Below, piece by piece: positions 1 through 10,186 of a stretch of 64,000 bases of DNA. Position numbers and translations under genes: made by a program. A model generated the notes under the pieces. That model was not told the origin of the DNA. It searched no databases and was given only the letters and a program-made list of their open reading frames with translations. This stretch comes from Zea mays (Eukaryota > Streptophyta > Magnoliopsida > Poales > Poaceae), in NCBI RefSeq assembly GCF_902167145.1, contig NC_050097.1, forward strand, positions 38,920,095 through 38,984,094, given 5' to 3'. Within the stretch, counting starts at the first letter, position 1. Each line of letters opens with the position of its first letter.

Positions 1-193
1 GAACAGTGACCCCACGACAAATCCGCCAAGAACAAAGCTCTTTCGGAGGAAGAATTCCAACATCGACAAGGTGGAGGAGATCCGATTCCGAAACAACAGA
101 CATATGGTTACCTGCGAAAGGCAACTGGTTGTTGGGGTCGATGGGAGGAATGACCACCGCAGCAAAATTTTGGTTCTTCTGCTTGGGCGCCAT
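1..193 (-). CDS. Antisense PF04195-like (putative gypsy-type transposon) protein, N-terminal part
   Basis: Minus-strand frame starting at the ATG at 193-191 (MAPKQKNQNF) and running off the window edge, so only about 64 residues are seen. The segment SVVSESDLLHLV followed by ILPPKELCSWRICRG is typical of the N-terminus of plant proteins annotated as putative gypsy-type transposon domain (PF04195), often found as antisense or accessory genes of grass gypsy elements. Molecular function is unknown. It lies antisense to the host retrotransposon. The next upstream sequence (in its own direction) contains a hAT insertion about 120 bp from the ATG. Domain assignment is from pattern recognition and the C-terminal part is not visible. 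Confidence 0.55.
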   Translation of the reverse strand, partial: MAPKQKNQNFAAVVIPPIDPNNQLPFAGNHMSVVSESDLLHLVDVGILPPKELCSWRICRGVTV

Positions 194-315
194 CGCAATC
201 TCGTCGGCGGATTGAAAGGAAGCAAAATTAGAGGGAAGCAGAGTAATGTTTGGAGGCAGAAAGGTGAAGTTAGGGCTCAGAACGCAGAGGCATGCGGCGA
301 CGTGATATAAATGGG

Positions 316-875
316 TAGGGATGGCAATTCTGCCCGCCGGCACGGATATCCGCGGGTTTCGTACCCAATGGGCATGGATACGGGTAAGAAATCTCGCCCA
401 CGGGTAAGGATACGGGCAACACTTCTCACCCGCGGGTAATTGACGGATATAAAATTTCGCCCGCGGGTATTACCCGTTACCCGCTTAATTTACTAGCCCA
501 TCAAAATATTGCCCATGTGTTCATTTTATCCTAAAACATTGAGTTGTAATAATTAATTATCTTAAGAGTTTGAGACTTATGTTTGTGGATGATCGATCAT
601 GTTTGTGGACTTTTAAGTTTGAACTATGTTCCTTGTCATTATTATGTCTGTCAAGTTGTTGTGTTCTTGGTAAAATAAACATGACCACATATTCTATGGT
701 ATTTTCTGGCGGGTAACGGGTTGCCCGATATCCGCGGATATCCTGCGGGTACGGGCACGGGTCGAAAATTTTACCCGCAAGCTCTCGCGTGCACGGGTAA
801 GCACTAGAGGCGCGGATATGTTAGCGGGCGGGTAAATGGCTTACCCGCACTTTACCCGACCCGCTGCCATCCCTA
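316..875. mobile_element. Non-autonomous hAT element (560 bp)
   Basis: The termini are TAGGGATGGCA at 316-326 and its inverse at 865-875, flanked by a perfect 8-bp target duplication TAAATGGG (308-315 and 876-883). An 8-bp duplication and a TAGGGATG-type terminus, as in Ac, define hAT elements. The interior has no open frame. It is packed with sub-terminal CGGGTA/TACCCG and GGATATCCG motifs in both orientations, the sort of sites hAT transposases bind. It is nested in the Grande-type element. Confidence 0.88.
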
Positions 876-952
876 TAAATGGGGGTTTCCCGAGTCAGAC
901 ATTGTTTCTAAAAAGTGCTAAGTCATCACTCGGAAAAAGCAAGATGTCCTGG

Positions 953-1116
953 CATAACTCGGCAGCTACCTCTAAAGCGCCAACGTGGCCCAGCATAACT
1001 CGGTAGCAACCTCTAAAGCACCGACGTGGCCCAGCATAACTCGACAGTTACCTCTAAAGCGCCGACGTGACCTAACATAACTCGGCTGTTACTTCTAAAA
1101 TGCCAGCATGGTCCAG
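953..1116. repeat. Tandem array, four diverged units of 41 bp
   Basis: Units begin with CATAACTCG at 953, 994, 1035 and 1076, and a fifth decays after 1117. It lies within the Grande-type internal region between the two antisense frames. No coding potential is evident. Confidence 0.75.
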
Positions 1117-1524
1117 AGCAGCTCGACATTTATAAAAGACGCCGGCAATGCATAACTCAATTGTTTTCTCCATGTAAACGCCGACAGAACCAAATACGAC
1201 TCAGCAATTACCAGTCGTTACTCGGGTGTTATCTCTAAGAACAACGATAACGTTGGGCATGAATACAAGCAATCGATTGACTATAAAAGAACGATGGAAA
1301 AGCAAAGAGGAGAGACTCAGAACAAGCTGAAATTTTCTTCAATATATTGAGAAGGGAAGTTCTTCCACAAACTCAAAGACCAACTCATTATGAGCCGGTC
1401 TTCTTCCCCTTTTTCGCTACATTACACTACTACATCACTACACTACTTACACTACTCTATACTACTAACTACTACTACATTATTTCACTATTACTAATAC
1501 TACTTCTACTACTACTTATCTATA

Positions 1525-1962
1525 CTAATATTTAAGCCAGTGGTGCTTTGCCACTGCCACCGTCGCCCCTGCCGCCGTTCCCATCGCCCATGACGTCGCC
1601 ATTGCCGTCGTCGCCTCATCGCCGTCGTCGCCCTCGTCGTCGCCGTCACCACCGCTCCCCTTTTCGGACGAGTCGGAGGAGTCCTCGTCCGAGGAGATCT
1701 CCGACTCATCTGAGCCCTCGAGTCCGGAGCGCTCGATAGTCCGGATGTACGTCCACACCTTGGCGGCGATTCCCTGGGAATCGTCCGAGTCATCGGACGA
1801 CACCGGGGGAGAGGCGTAGGCCGGCGACCCCTCAGACTCGGAGGAAAACTCCTCCTCCGAGTACTCGGAGTCACCGAAGTCCTCCGAGGGGGGACTCGGC
1901 TCGCGCTTCCGCTTGTCGCCGGAGTGGTGCGACGAACTTCCTCCCTTCTTGTTCTTGCCCAT
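1525..1962 (-). CDS. Antisense acidic cargo protein of Grande-type element (145 aa)
   Basis: Minus-strand ORF from the ATG at 1962-1960 (MGKNKKGGSSSHH) to a TAG at 1527-1525. It has a basic head (GDKRKREPSPPSEDFG), then a Ser/Asp/Glu-rich middle with a hydrophobic island (IAAKVWTYIRTIERSGLEG), then a Gly/Asp-rich and Ala/Thr-rich tail. A longer frame extends upstream to 2040, but the ATG at 1962 is chosen because a related frame at 17247 starts at the matching place and a TATA box lies about 85 bp upstream. Function is unknown. It resembles the separately promoted antisense gene reported for Grande; no nucleic-acid-binding or catalytic motif is recognisable. The shared KRKR...PPEDFG block in the second element supports it as a real gene. 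Confidence 0.55.
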   Translation of the reverse strand: MGKNKKGGSSSHHSGDKRKREPSPPSEDFGDSEYSEEEFSSESEGSPAYASPPVSSDDSDDSQGIAAKVWTYIRTIERSGLEGSDESEISSDEDSSDSSEKGSGGDGDDEGDDGDEATTAMATSWAMGTAAGATVAVAKHHWLKY

Positions 1963-2045
1963 GGTTGAGTGGAAGAGAAGAGAAAAGAGGAGAATAAGCA
2001 ACAAATGGCCGGGAGATGTGTGAAGACACCAGCAAAGCAAGCACT

Positions 2046-2055
2046 CTATTTATAG
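2046..2055 (-). promoter_or_regulatory. TATA box of the antisense cargo gene
   Basis: On the minus strand the sequence reads CTATAAATAG, about 85 bp before the ATG at 1962. This is a plausible distance for a plant TATA box plus short leader. Confidence 0.5.
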
Positions 2056-2681
2056 AGACGGGAGGCAACCGCTCATCTCCTACCACAGTCACTGAACAGT
2101 CACAAATATTCAATAAGTTATTCAAATCGTCTGGAAGCAAGTCAGGCAGCAGACGTCGTTTCACGTAACATGACACCGATTGGGACTGAAGTCAACTACT
2201 TGGACGATATGATTACACCTCGCGGTCACGTCAAGTTACTACTTAGGGGCGATTTGCTAAACGCTCAGTGCACCAAGCCGTCCCTTGGCTACACCCATTG
2301 GGGGGGACGTCCAGGAATTTTCATTAGATTTTCCCAAGCAGTCACATACATACAGTATACGCAATGAATGTATCAAGACAGAAGGAAGATATCGATAGAG
2401 ATCGGAGGAAAGCCAAAAATAGTTGCTGAAGTACAAGTCTAATCAACAGAAGCATTGAAGAACGAAGCGAAATGAAGACCAGCCAAGAGCCATCTACCAG
2501 ACGTCCAATCTGTCGCCGATCAAATAAATTTCAAACCTAACAGGGCATGGGTAGACTGTGTTGCTGATCTCAAAGGCAAAACCATATGCTGATCTCTAAA
2601 GCATAAAGCTGATGATATAATGCTGAATTCTAAGGCATTCGACGAAGATAAAAGGATGATTTCTAAAAACATGAGATGAAA

Positions 2682-2920
2682 ACCTTTGAGTGGATTATTT
2701 TCAGTAATCCACTCAAAGCTCGGGGGCTACACCCGGTGCACCCAATGAATCATTAACCCCAGAGAACAGAATGCTGATCTCTAAAGCATGAACTAACGAT
2801 AAAATGATGATTTCTAAAGCATGAGATGGAGATAAAACAATGATTTCTAAAAAAGCATGAGATGAAGACCTTTGAGTGGATTATTTTCAGTAATCCACTC
2901 AAACCTCGGGGGCTACACCC
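2682..2920 (+). repeat. Duplicated hairpin plus polypurine-tract-like module
   Basis: Copies at 2682-2733 and 2868-2920 each contain an inverted repeat (GAGTGGATTA ... TAATCCACTC) followed by a purine-rich CTCGGGGGCTACACCC block. A weaker third version (ATCAACTCAAAG then ATTGGGGGCTTA) is the real polypurine tract directly before the LTR at 3214. The intervening DNA repeats AATGCTGATYTCTAAAGCAT-like phrases. The surrounding 2060-3213 stretch holds no gene. Confidence 0.6.
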
Positions 2921-3213
2921 ATTGGGTGCACCTCCGGTGCACCCAATGAATCCTGAACCCTAGAGAACAGAATGCTGATCTCCAAAGCATAAGCCAGAGA
3001 TAGAGCACTGATTTCTGAAGAATAAAGCGAAGACTGATGAATAATGATAGGAGAGGATAACAGAAGATCGTTTTTACCGAGTTACTCAGAGTACAGAAGC
3101 AACAACTTGATAGGCCTATTTTCAGAGCATTCCTTACCAAAATCAAAAACTGCAAGCTGGACCTAGAATCTTTGGGCCGATTATTTTAAAATCAACTCAA
3201 AGATTGGGGGCTT

Positions 3214-3837
3214 ATGGGGGACAGATATCCCCTGGGTCCACTAGAAGGTTGAAAGGCCTCGCGAAGGACTCCAGGCCCATTATTCCGCAAGGCCACCCCT
3301 TCGTGGGCCAGGGGAGGAATTACTGGAAGAGTGGATCGACGCAAGATTGGATGAACTCGAACCCAGGCGGCTCGATGGATTCAAACGTTATCCAAAGCAG
3401 TGATCCGATTCTCCCGCGCAGCGCCCGCAGACGTCGGAACTGAATGATGATAAGTCGACAGGATTATAGGAGGATAAGCTTAGTTGGTTCACTATTACTT
3501 AGGTGCACGTTGTTATCATATCCGCATGTAACGCCCCACGGTCGAGTATATAAGGCCTAGGGGGCACCCCATCAAACAACAACTCACTCATTAGCCGTCT
3601 ATCCAGCTCTCTAGCATCCTCATACTAGAGAACTCCCCTGTAACCCACCACATAAAAGATCCACACCAGGAAGTAGGGTGTTACACCTCTCTAAGCGGCC
3701 CGAACCTGTATAAAATTGTCCACTGTCTCTCGTGCGTCTAGCACGAACCATCGAGCTACAGTCGGTAACACCGTCCTACTCCAGAAAGCACCTCAAGGGG
3801 CAACCCCAGGTGCGCGGTTGGACCCAAAACACCGACA
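3214..3837 (+). repeat. 3' LTR of Grande-type element (624 bp)
   Basis: Begins TGGGGGACAGATATCC right after the polypurine tract AAAGATTGGGGGCTTA and ends CACCGACA. It contains a TATA box, TATATAAGG, at 3547-3555. The minus-oriented LTR at 15739-16439 shares the start (GATATCCC), the TATA motif and the CACCRACA end, confirming orientation and boundaries. Confidence 0.75.
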
Positions 3838-5938
3838 GGCAGGTCCCGTAATGTCTTCTCCGCCTTGTTCAAGTTCCTTACCGTTAGTTTCATTAGGTGG
3901 AAATAATGCTAATAAGGTTAGTTGTGCTTAATTTTTGTACGATATAGTGAGGTTAGGATTATATGTGACTTCAATTATTAGTGGAGATTTGTCATGCAGG
4001 ACATTGATAAGGTACAAGAAAAAACTAGGTTAGATTGGGATTCTATGGTACTATGTGATTTTTGGGAGGAGGGAGGGAGACGTGATGTTCCTAGTGAGAT
4101 GCAGATGTATTCTCAATTAGGACTCAATGAAGAGGACAAGGCAAAGGAGAATAGAAGAGATGAAGCCGTTTTAGGTGGTACAAGTAATTTGGATCAATTG
4201 GAGCCTATTGATTTTGGAGACAACACTATAGACCAACCATGTGAAGACTACCTACCAAATGAGAAGAGGGTTATGTATGATAAAAATGAATCTGTCAATG
4301 CAACCTAGTAGTTTGTTTCCCAACATGAAGGAATTTCGAATTGCTATGAGGCAGTATGCCATAAAGCATGAGTTTGAGCTTGGAGTCGATGTTACTTCGA
4401 CTACCAGATACGTCGGATATTGTAAAGGTGGTGATTGCCATTGGAGGATTTATGCACGGGAGGAAAAGAAAGGGTTACCGACCATTGTGGTATGTTAATT
4501 CATAAAGTGGTACCAAAGCTATGTTGTGAATTTATGTTTGTTAGAGTGCTAAATTGTGATTCGACTATTTTGCAGGTTGTTGTATTGCATGATTCACATA
4601 CTTGCACATCTAGTGGAAGGAGGAAGACGACTACACCAAGTTGTGGATGGGTAGCATTTCACGCTTTACCACTACTTATGAAGAAACCCCAAATGGGTGT
4701 CAAGGAATTGCAAGAAACATTTCAAGGAGTTCACAATGTCACTATTGGTTACGACATAGTTTGGAAGGGGAAGGAGAAGGCATTACAAGAGTTGTTTGGC
4801 AGTTGGGAGGAGAGTTTCAAGATACTATTCTCTTGGCGGGAGGCAATACTTGCTAAGGCGCCTGACAACATTGTAGAGATTGAGAAGATTAGAGAGATGA
4901 CCATGGAGTTGTTTCATAGGAGAAGGATAGGTGAAAGACTCAAGGGTTTGATTTTGCCATCTGTTATGGCTACATCGAAAGCTCAGACTAGAGGGTTGGG
5001 CCATTTGACAATTGTCAAAAGTGACAATTACATGGTAGAGGTGAGAGATAGTACAAATTGTTTGACAAAACTTGTGGTGAAGGCAGAGTCGAGACAATGT
5101 TCTTATAAAGAGTGGCAGCGCACAGGGAAACCTTGTCAACATGGATTGGCAGTGATTATTGCCCAGGATGTAAGGAATGTTGGTATGGAGAAGTTTGTCG
5201 ATGATTATTATTCTGTTGACAAGTTTAGGAAAGCTTACATGCGAATGGTTCCAGCAACTCAACTGGTGACCGTTCTTTTTGGCTGAAGGTGGAGTTTTCA
5301 AATGAAGTATGTGCCCCAATGGCTAAAAGAGGGGTCGGACGACAAAGGAAAAACAAAATCAAGAGTTGTTTAGAGGGTGGTAGTGGGAAAAAAATGAAAG
5401 GTCGTAGAGAATGCTCAAGGCACAACAAAGATAAAAAGACAATACACTTTGCCAAAACTGTGGCCAACTAGGTCATCGGAAAACCAATTATAAGTGCCCT
5501 TTAAATGGAACATAAAAGGTTCTCTATTTTTTATTATGTTGTCCAATTTTTATAGGTTTATTGTTTGTCCTCAGTAGTTATATTTTGTTGTTGCATTGTA
5601 GGAAGAGGAAGCCAAGGAAGAATACCACAAAAAAATGGATCATGAAGGAGTTGCAGACTTCTACATCACAGCCAAGTGCTCATAATGAAGATGCACAAAC
5701 AGCTAGTGGTCAAAATGACGATAATTAAGATGCACAAACAGTTGGTGCTCAAAATGAAGATAATGAAGATGCAAACAACTTGATGTGCCCTCAGGCAGTA
5801 GTGCGTGTGGAAACTCCTCCTAGTTCTCCACCACTAGTGTGTGTGGAAACTCCTACTTCTCCACCAAGAAGTGTCAGGTGGCTTGTTAAGAAAATTACTC
5901 CTAGGAAAAAACTGAAGAGTGGTACGCACATGCAATAG
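3838..5938 (+). pseudogene. Mutator-like (MULE) transposase, catalytic core deleted
   Basis: Spliced remnant: exon 3838-3915, exon 3999-4489, exon 4576-5518, exon 5602-5938, with GT/AG introns whose phases agree where the frames are open. Seen in order: acidic N-terminal block (DWDSMVLCDFWEEGG), MuDR-type DNA-binding domain (FPNMKEFRIAMRQYAIKHEF ... CHWRIYAREE), the stretch before the core (DIVWKGKEKALQELFGSWEE), then VEIE joined directly to KIREMTMELFHRRR, SWIM-like zinc finger (CSYKEWQRTGKPCQHGL), and a CCHC knuckle (CQNCGQLGH). The MULE DDE core expected between VEIE and KIREM is missing in frame (near 4880). Frameshifts near 4300, 5280 and 5450 and a stop inside a repeated QNEDNEDAQT segment (near 5727) add to the damage. 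The SWIM motif has Tyr for an expected Cys. A Grande-type element interrupts the first visible exon. Not functional as a transposase. Confidence 0.85.
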
Positions 5939-7051
5939 TATTGATGTTTGTTGGCTGAGTTCTCCACCAAGGGTTGGCTGAGTGCAAACAACAATAGTAT
6001 TGAGAACAGTAGTATTGATGTATCCCAGTAGTATTAAGAACCTACCTGATGTTTGTTTTAATTTGCCAATATGTTTGTTTCCACCTATCCAGTGTTTGTG
6101 TACGAAATGTGACAGCTGCTGTTTGAAACCGAAATGTGCAGATGTTGTTTGTTCTGTGTTTGTACCTTTAGTCTAGCTCTGACAGGTGTTGTTTGTTTCA
6201 ACTTGTCCATTGTTTGTGCATCTTCATTATCTTCATTTTGTAGAGTGTTATCTGACGCCTCAAGTGCAGTGTTTACAACCTGTCCAACATTCAAGGTTGT
6301 CTGCGCAAAGCATTGATGCTTAGGTTATGTAGAGTGGCACCCATTTGAACATCGGCTGCAAGATGGTCGTGCTAGCCACTGTAGGCCATCAGACTAATTT
6401 TTTTGCTTTGTTACCAAGTTTTAGCTTGGTTTGATTGTGAGGATTGGAACTAGGTTTGTTAGACAATAGACATGGTCATCGTTTCTTAGCTTGGATGGAT
6501 TGTAATGAACATCTCTATGTATGAGGAATGACTGAACTGGGAAATCAAGCTTGAAAAGAGCCTCTATGGCTCAAGCTATTTCTCCACCCTGTCCCAACAC
6601 TGCCAGACTGAAAACAATGCACATCACAAGCCCATCACAAGCACATAACAGACTAACAGAACATCCGAGAAACACTGCCAGACTAAAACAGATAGCTTTG
6701 GTTACAAGTAGGAACATCCTAGGAACATCCCGAGGAACATAACATACTAAAGGAACATCCCAAGAACATCCCAGAAGCATAAAACAGGTAGCTGAATAGA
6801 TAGTCATTACATCCCATAAACAAGCAGATGGTCATGACTAAAACAGATAGATAGTCTTGACATAAACACAAGCACATCACAGAAGTCTTGACATAACTAG
6901 TTACAAGTACATAGTCTTGACATCACAGAAGTCTTAATAACTGGCTACAAGTTCATCTCATGACACAAACAGAGTGTTTCCGTGGACCACAAAAGAAACA
7001 GACTATCTGCTTAAAGGACCACAAAAGAAACAGACTAATAGTCTTGTCAAC
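5939..7051. other. Inter-gene region of the Mutator-like element
   Basis: Between the 3' ends of the two convergent genes. It contains loosely repeated phrases (GTTTGTTT..., AACATCCYRGGAACATCC, AGTCTTGACATAA) but no supported gene. It presumably holds both 3' untranslated regions. Confidence 0.5.
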
Positions 7052-7758
7052 TCAAGCAGTACGATCATAAATCTCTTCGTAGTTGTAGCCCATAATACGA
7101 CAATGCTCGGACAAAGAGACAACCACTTTATTCTCCTCCGACTTCATGTCATCAAACACCATTTCCCATAGCTCCGGATCTTCTGGCACGTATCCATCCT
7201 CTTGGTCCTCAACATCAGAAGGGTGGTCATCAACATTCGAAGGGGGATGATAAAGGTCCCAACTAGGACTTTTATTCTCCAGATCTTCTTCGAAAACAAT
7301 TGAAGTCTTCTCGAGCATCTTGCAGACATCGTTCAGGCGGCCAGCAAGCTTTCCAACCTTACCCCCTTCAACTTCTGGGATACTACAACACAACCTATTA
7401 ATGGTATGTAACAGTGAAGATTGCCTCCTCATCTCTTGAATGGCGTATCGAAGTGAGTTCTTGATGCTAACGTGATACTTGAAATCAACATTTTCCTGTA
7501 GAAAAAAATGGTATGTACCAGTCAAGAATTCCCTATTGCTTTATTGAAACAAATTAGCACACAACGCCAACCCTCTGAACCGGTGATTAATGATCAAGTG
7601 AATGACTAAGCTACCATGCTTGTGAAGAACAAAACCTAAACCCTAATTAGTTATAACAGCAGGCCTAAACCCCAAACCCCATGTGGCAAATGAAGAGAGA
7701 AAGAAAATCAGCCACCAAGGATTCCACCATGGAATTATCTTCAACAAAACTTCGATAC

Positions 7759-8846
7759 TGTAGGAAACGGGTGACGCCTAAGAGGGGGGTGAATTAGGAC
7801 TTCTAAAACTTTTACTAAACTAGGCCACAATTAAATCCCTAGAGCAAAACCTATGCAAATAATCAAACAAGAATGTGCAAACTAGGTTTTGTCTAAGTGT
7901 TGCTATCTCTACCGCAAAGGCTAAGTTTCAATCTACACTAGATAAGTATGAATACAAGATTGAAACTTAAATGCTTAATATAAATGCGGAAACTTAAAGA
8001 GCAAAGTAGAGAAGCAAACTCTCGTGGATGACGCCGGTATTTTTACTGAGGTATCCGGAACTGCGCAAGGTCCCGACTAATCCTCGTTGGTGCCCCTACG
8101 CAAAGGGAAGCCCACGCGAGGGCCAAGCACCTCGGTCGAGTAACTCCGTAGAGAGTCGGGGGCCTTCTCCACGCGGAAGTGGTGCTCCGCTTTCGGCTCC
8201 TCTCGGACGCTCCCTGTCATCTCTACTATCGAGCTTCCGGCCGAAAAGCCGCGGGCCTTGGTATGTCTCTTGGGCTCCCACACCTGGAAATGGCCGGTTG
8301 GGAGTGTATTTATAGCCCCCAACACAAATAGAGCCGTTGGAGAAAAGTTGCTGCTTTCTGTGTCACACAGGACAGTCCGGTGGTGCACCGGACAGTCCGG
8401 TGGTGCACCAGACAGCGCACTGTAGCCTGTCCGGTGCGCCTAGCCGTTGCCCTGTCAGAGCAGGTGACCGTTGGCGCCACAGGCTTTCCACACCGGACAG
8501 TCCGATCCTCACACCGGACAGTCCGGTGGTGTTCTCTCCGAGTGCCACCTGGAACTAGCCGTTGGGCTGCTGTTCCCTGGTGCACCGGATAGTCCGGCAT
8601 GTGGGCACCGGACAGTCCGGTGCTCCACGCACAGACAGTCCGCAGGCAGCACACTTGGACTTTTCTTGGATCTCTTTAATGTCTTCTTTTGAGGTGTTGC
8701 TTTCCTCAATTCCTTAGTCCAAGTTAATCTCGCATCATGTGAACTACAAACACAAACACTAGAAAACTTATTAGTTCACGGATTGTGTTGAACATCAAAC
8801 ACCAAAACCCAATTAGCCAAATGGCTCGGGGTCCATTTTCCTTACA
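7759..8846 (-). repeat. 3' LTR of gag-only Copia element (1088 bp)
   Basis: On the minus strand it begins TGTAAGGAAAATGGAC and ends CCGTTTCCTACA. It carries several GGACAGTCCGG palindromic blocks (8370-8625). Relative to the other LTR it lacks a segment of about 276 bp between two GCCT tetranucleotides, consistent with a microhomology deletion after insertion. Confidence 0.85.
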
Positions 8847-8860
8847 ATCTCCCCCTTTTT

Positions 8861-10186
8861 GGTGATTGATGACAACACAACCAAAGCAAGCAAATAATAC
8901 AATTATTTGAATGACAATAAGCAATCTACTTGATAGGATGCATGTATGCCCCCTCAATGTGATATTATGGACTTAAGCCTCCCCCTAACTCCATAATTCA
9001 CTTACTTCCTATTCTTGGACCAAATAACCAAAACCACTTGAAAACCCATTAAAATTTTAAATTGGTGGTGTTTGGTGTTTGATATAGTTTTCATTGCTTT
9101 GGTCCCTAAACTTCTCCCCCTTTGGCATCAACCACCGAAAAGGGAGACATTAAAAGCATGTAGGAAGTAAAAAAAATTGCCCTCAGATGATTACTCCCCC
9201 TAAATGAGTGTTCTCCTTTAGAAAGAATTTTTCTCCCCCTTTAGAGACGAAGAAAAACTCCCCCTGACAGAGATCTTCTACTTAGGAAAAAGCATGTGAG
9301 AAATAGAGGTGTAAAGCATGATTTGAAAAGACTAACTTCCCTTATGCATAGGTAACAGAATATGAGTTAACCACTTATGCATTTTTAGCAACATGGAAGT
9401 ATATGATATGAAATATAGTCTAATCAAATATTGGAGAAGACATGTAAATGATGCTAGATGTAGTCTCAAAAGATACCGATTGAAATTCAATGGCGAGCTT
9501 GAGAGACATGAGAGTTCTTGGAGATTTTGTAGTGGAAGATTGTTGTCTTTCTCTGGGGACTTCATTTTCCTTACAATGAGACTATCACATGAAATAGACT
9601 TGAAAAGGTGTTAGTCTCAAAGTATTAGATTATAGAGTAACCTCCCCATGAAGGTGTGCATACAAGTTTTGAATACTTGCAGGAGACATGCACTTTGATT
9701 TGATATCAAGAGGGGCAAATTATCTATAATCCGAAATTTGGCACATATAAATTAAATGTTACACATTGTAGGATGTGAGTATTTTATCACTTGTAATATC
9801 AATTGATGCATCATTTATTATGGGGTGATAAAGGAGCTATGTGGCGTGCTCAAATGAACATTTTAAATCATGTAGGCTTGCTTAAGTGTATGAATTTAAA
9901 ACAAGCAGACCTACCATGTGATTTTCCTAGTATGCATGCATTTAAGCTAAAATAAGCACAAAATGTAATACTAGGCATGAAAGGTAAAACTAGATACATA
10001 GAAGATACTCATATCTAAAAATAAGAAATACAGTAAATCTAGTTACCTTAGTCATGGGTGGGAAATTTGGGTCCAAAATTTGCACTAACCCACTTGGCAA
10101 TTAAATTTGATCCAATATGATGTATCCCATGATATACATCCCAACTTTGCCAAGTCTCCAAATTTCCCGTTTGACCTTTGGTCCAC
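8861..10186 (-). other. 3' untranslated stretch of the gag-only Copia element
   Basis: About 1.3 kb between the gag stop and the polypurine tract. It is AT-rich with several CTCCCCCT runs that look like degenerate polypurine tracts on the minus strand (9110-9260). No domain of pol and no other gene is visible. Confidence 0.6.

Larger units (their letters stand above)
1..3837 (+). mobile_element. Grande-type Ty3/gypsy LTR retrotransposon, 3' portion only
   Basis: Its 3' LTR (3214-3837) is in plus orientation, so the upstream sequence is internal and the 5' part lies beyond the window edge. No gag or pol is visible here. The segment holds two minus-strand open frames (1-193 and 1525-1962), a 41-bp tandem array and duplicated polypurine-tract modules. 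A long 3' region with antisense genes and tandem repeats before the 3' LTR is known for maize Grande; the name is assigned on that layout. The element is inserted in an exon of a Mutator-like transposase gene, and GGCAG just after the LTR would be one copy of its target duplication. Confidence 0.6.

Noticed and set aside
8337..8709. Regular short repeats in Copia LTRs that might suggest a CRISPR-like array
   Set aside because: Spacing is irregular, the motif is a known Sirevirus LTR palindrome, and the DNA is plant nuclear.
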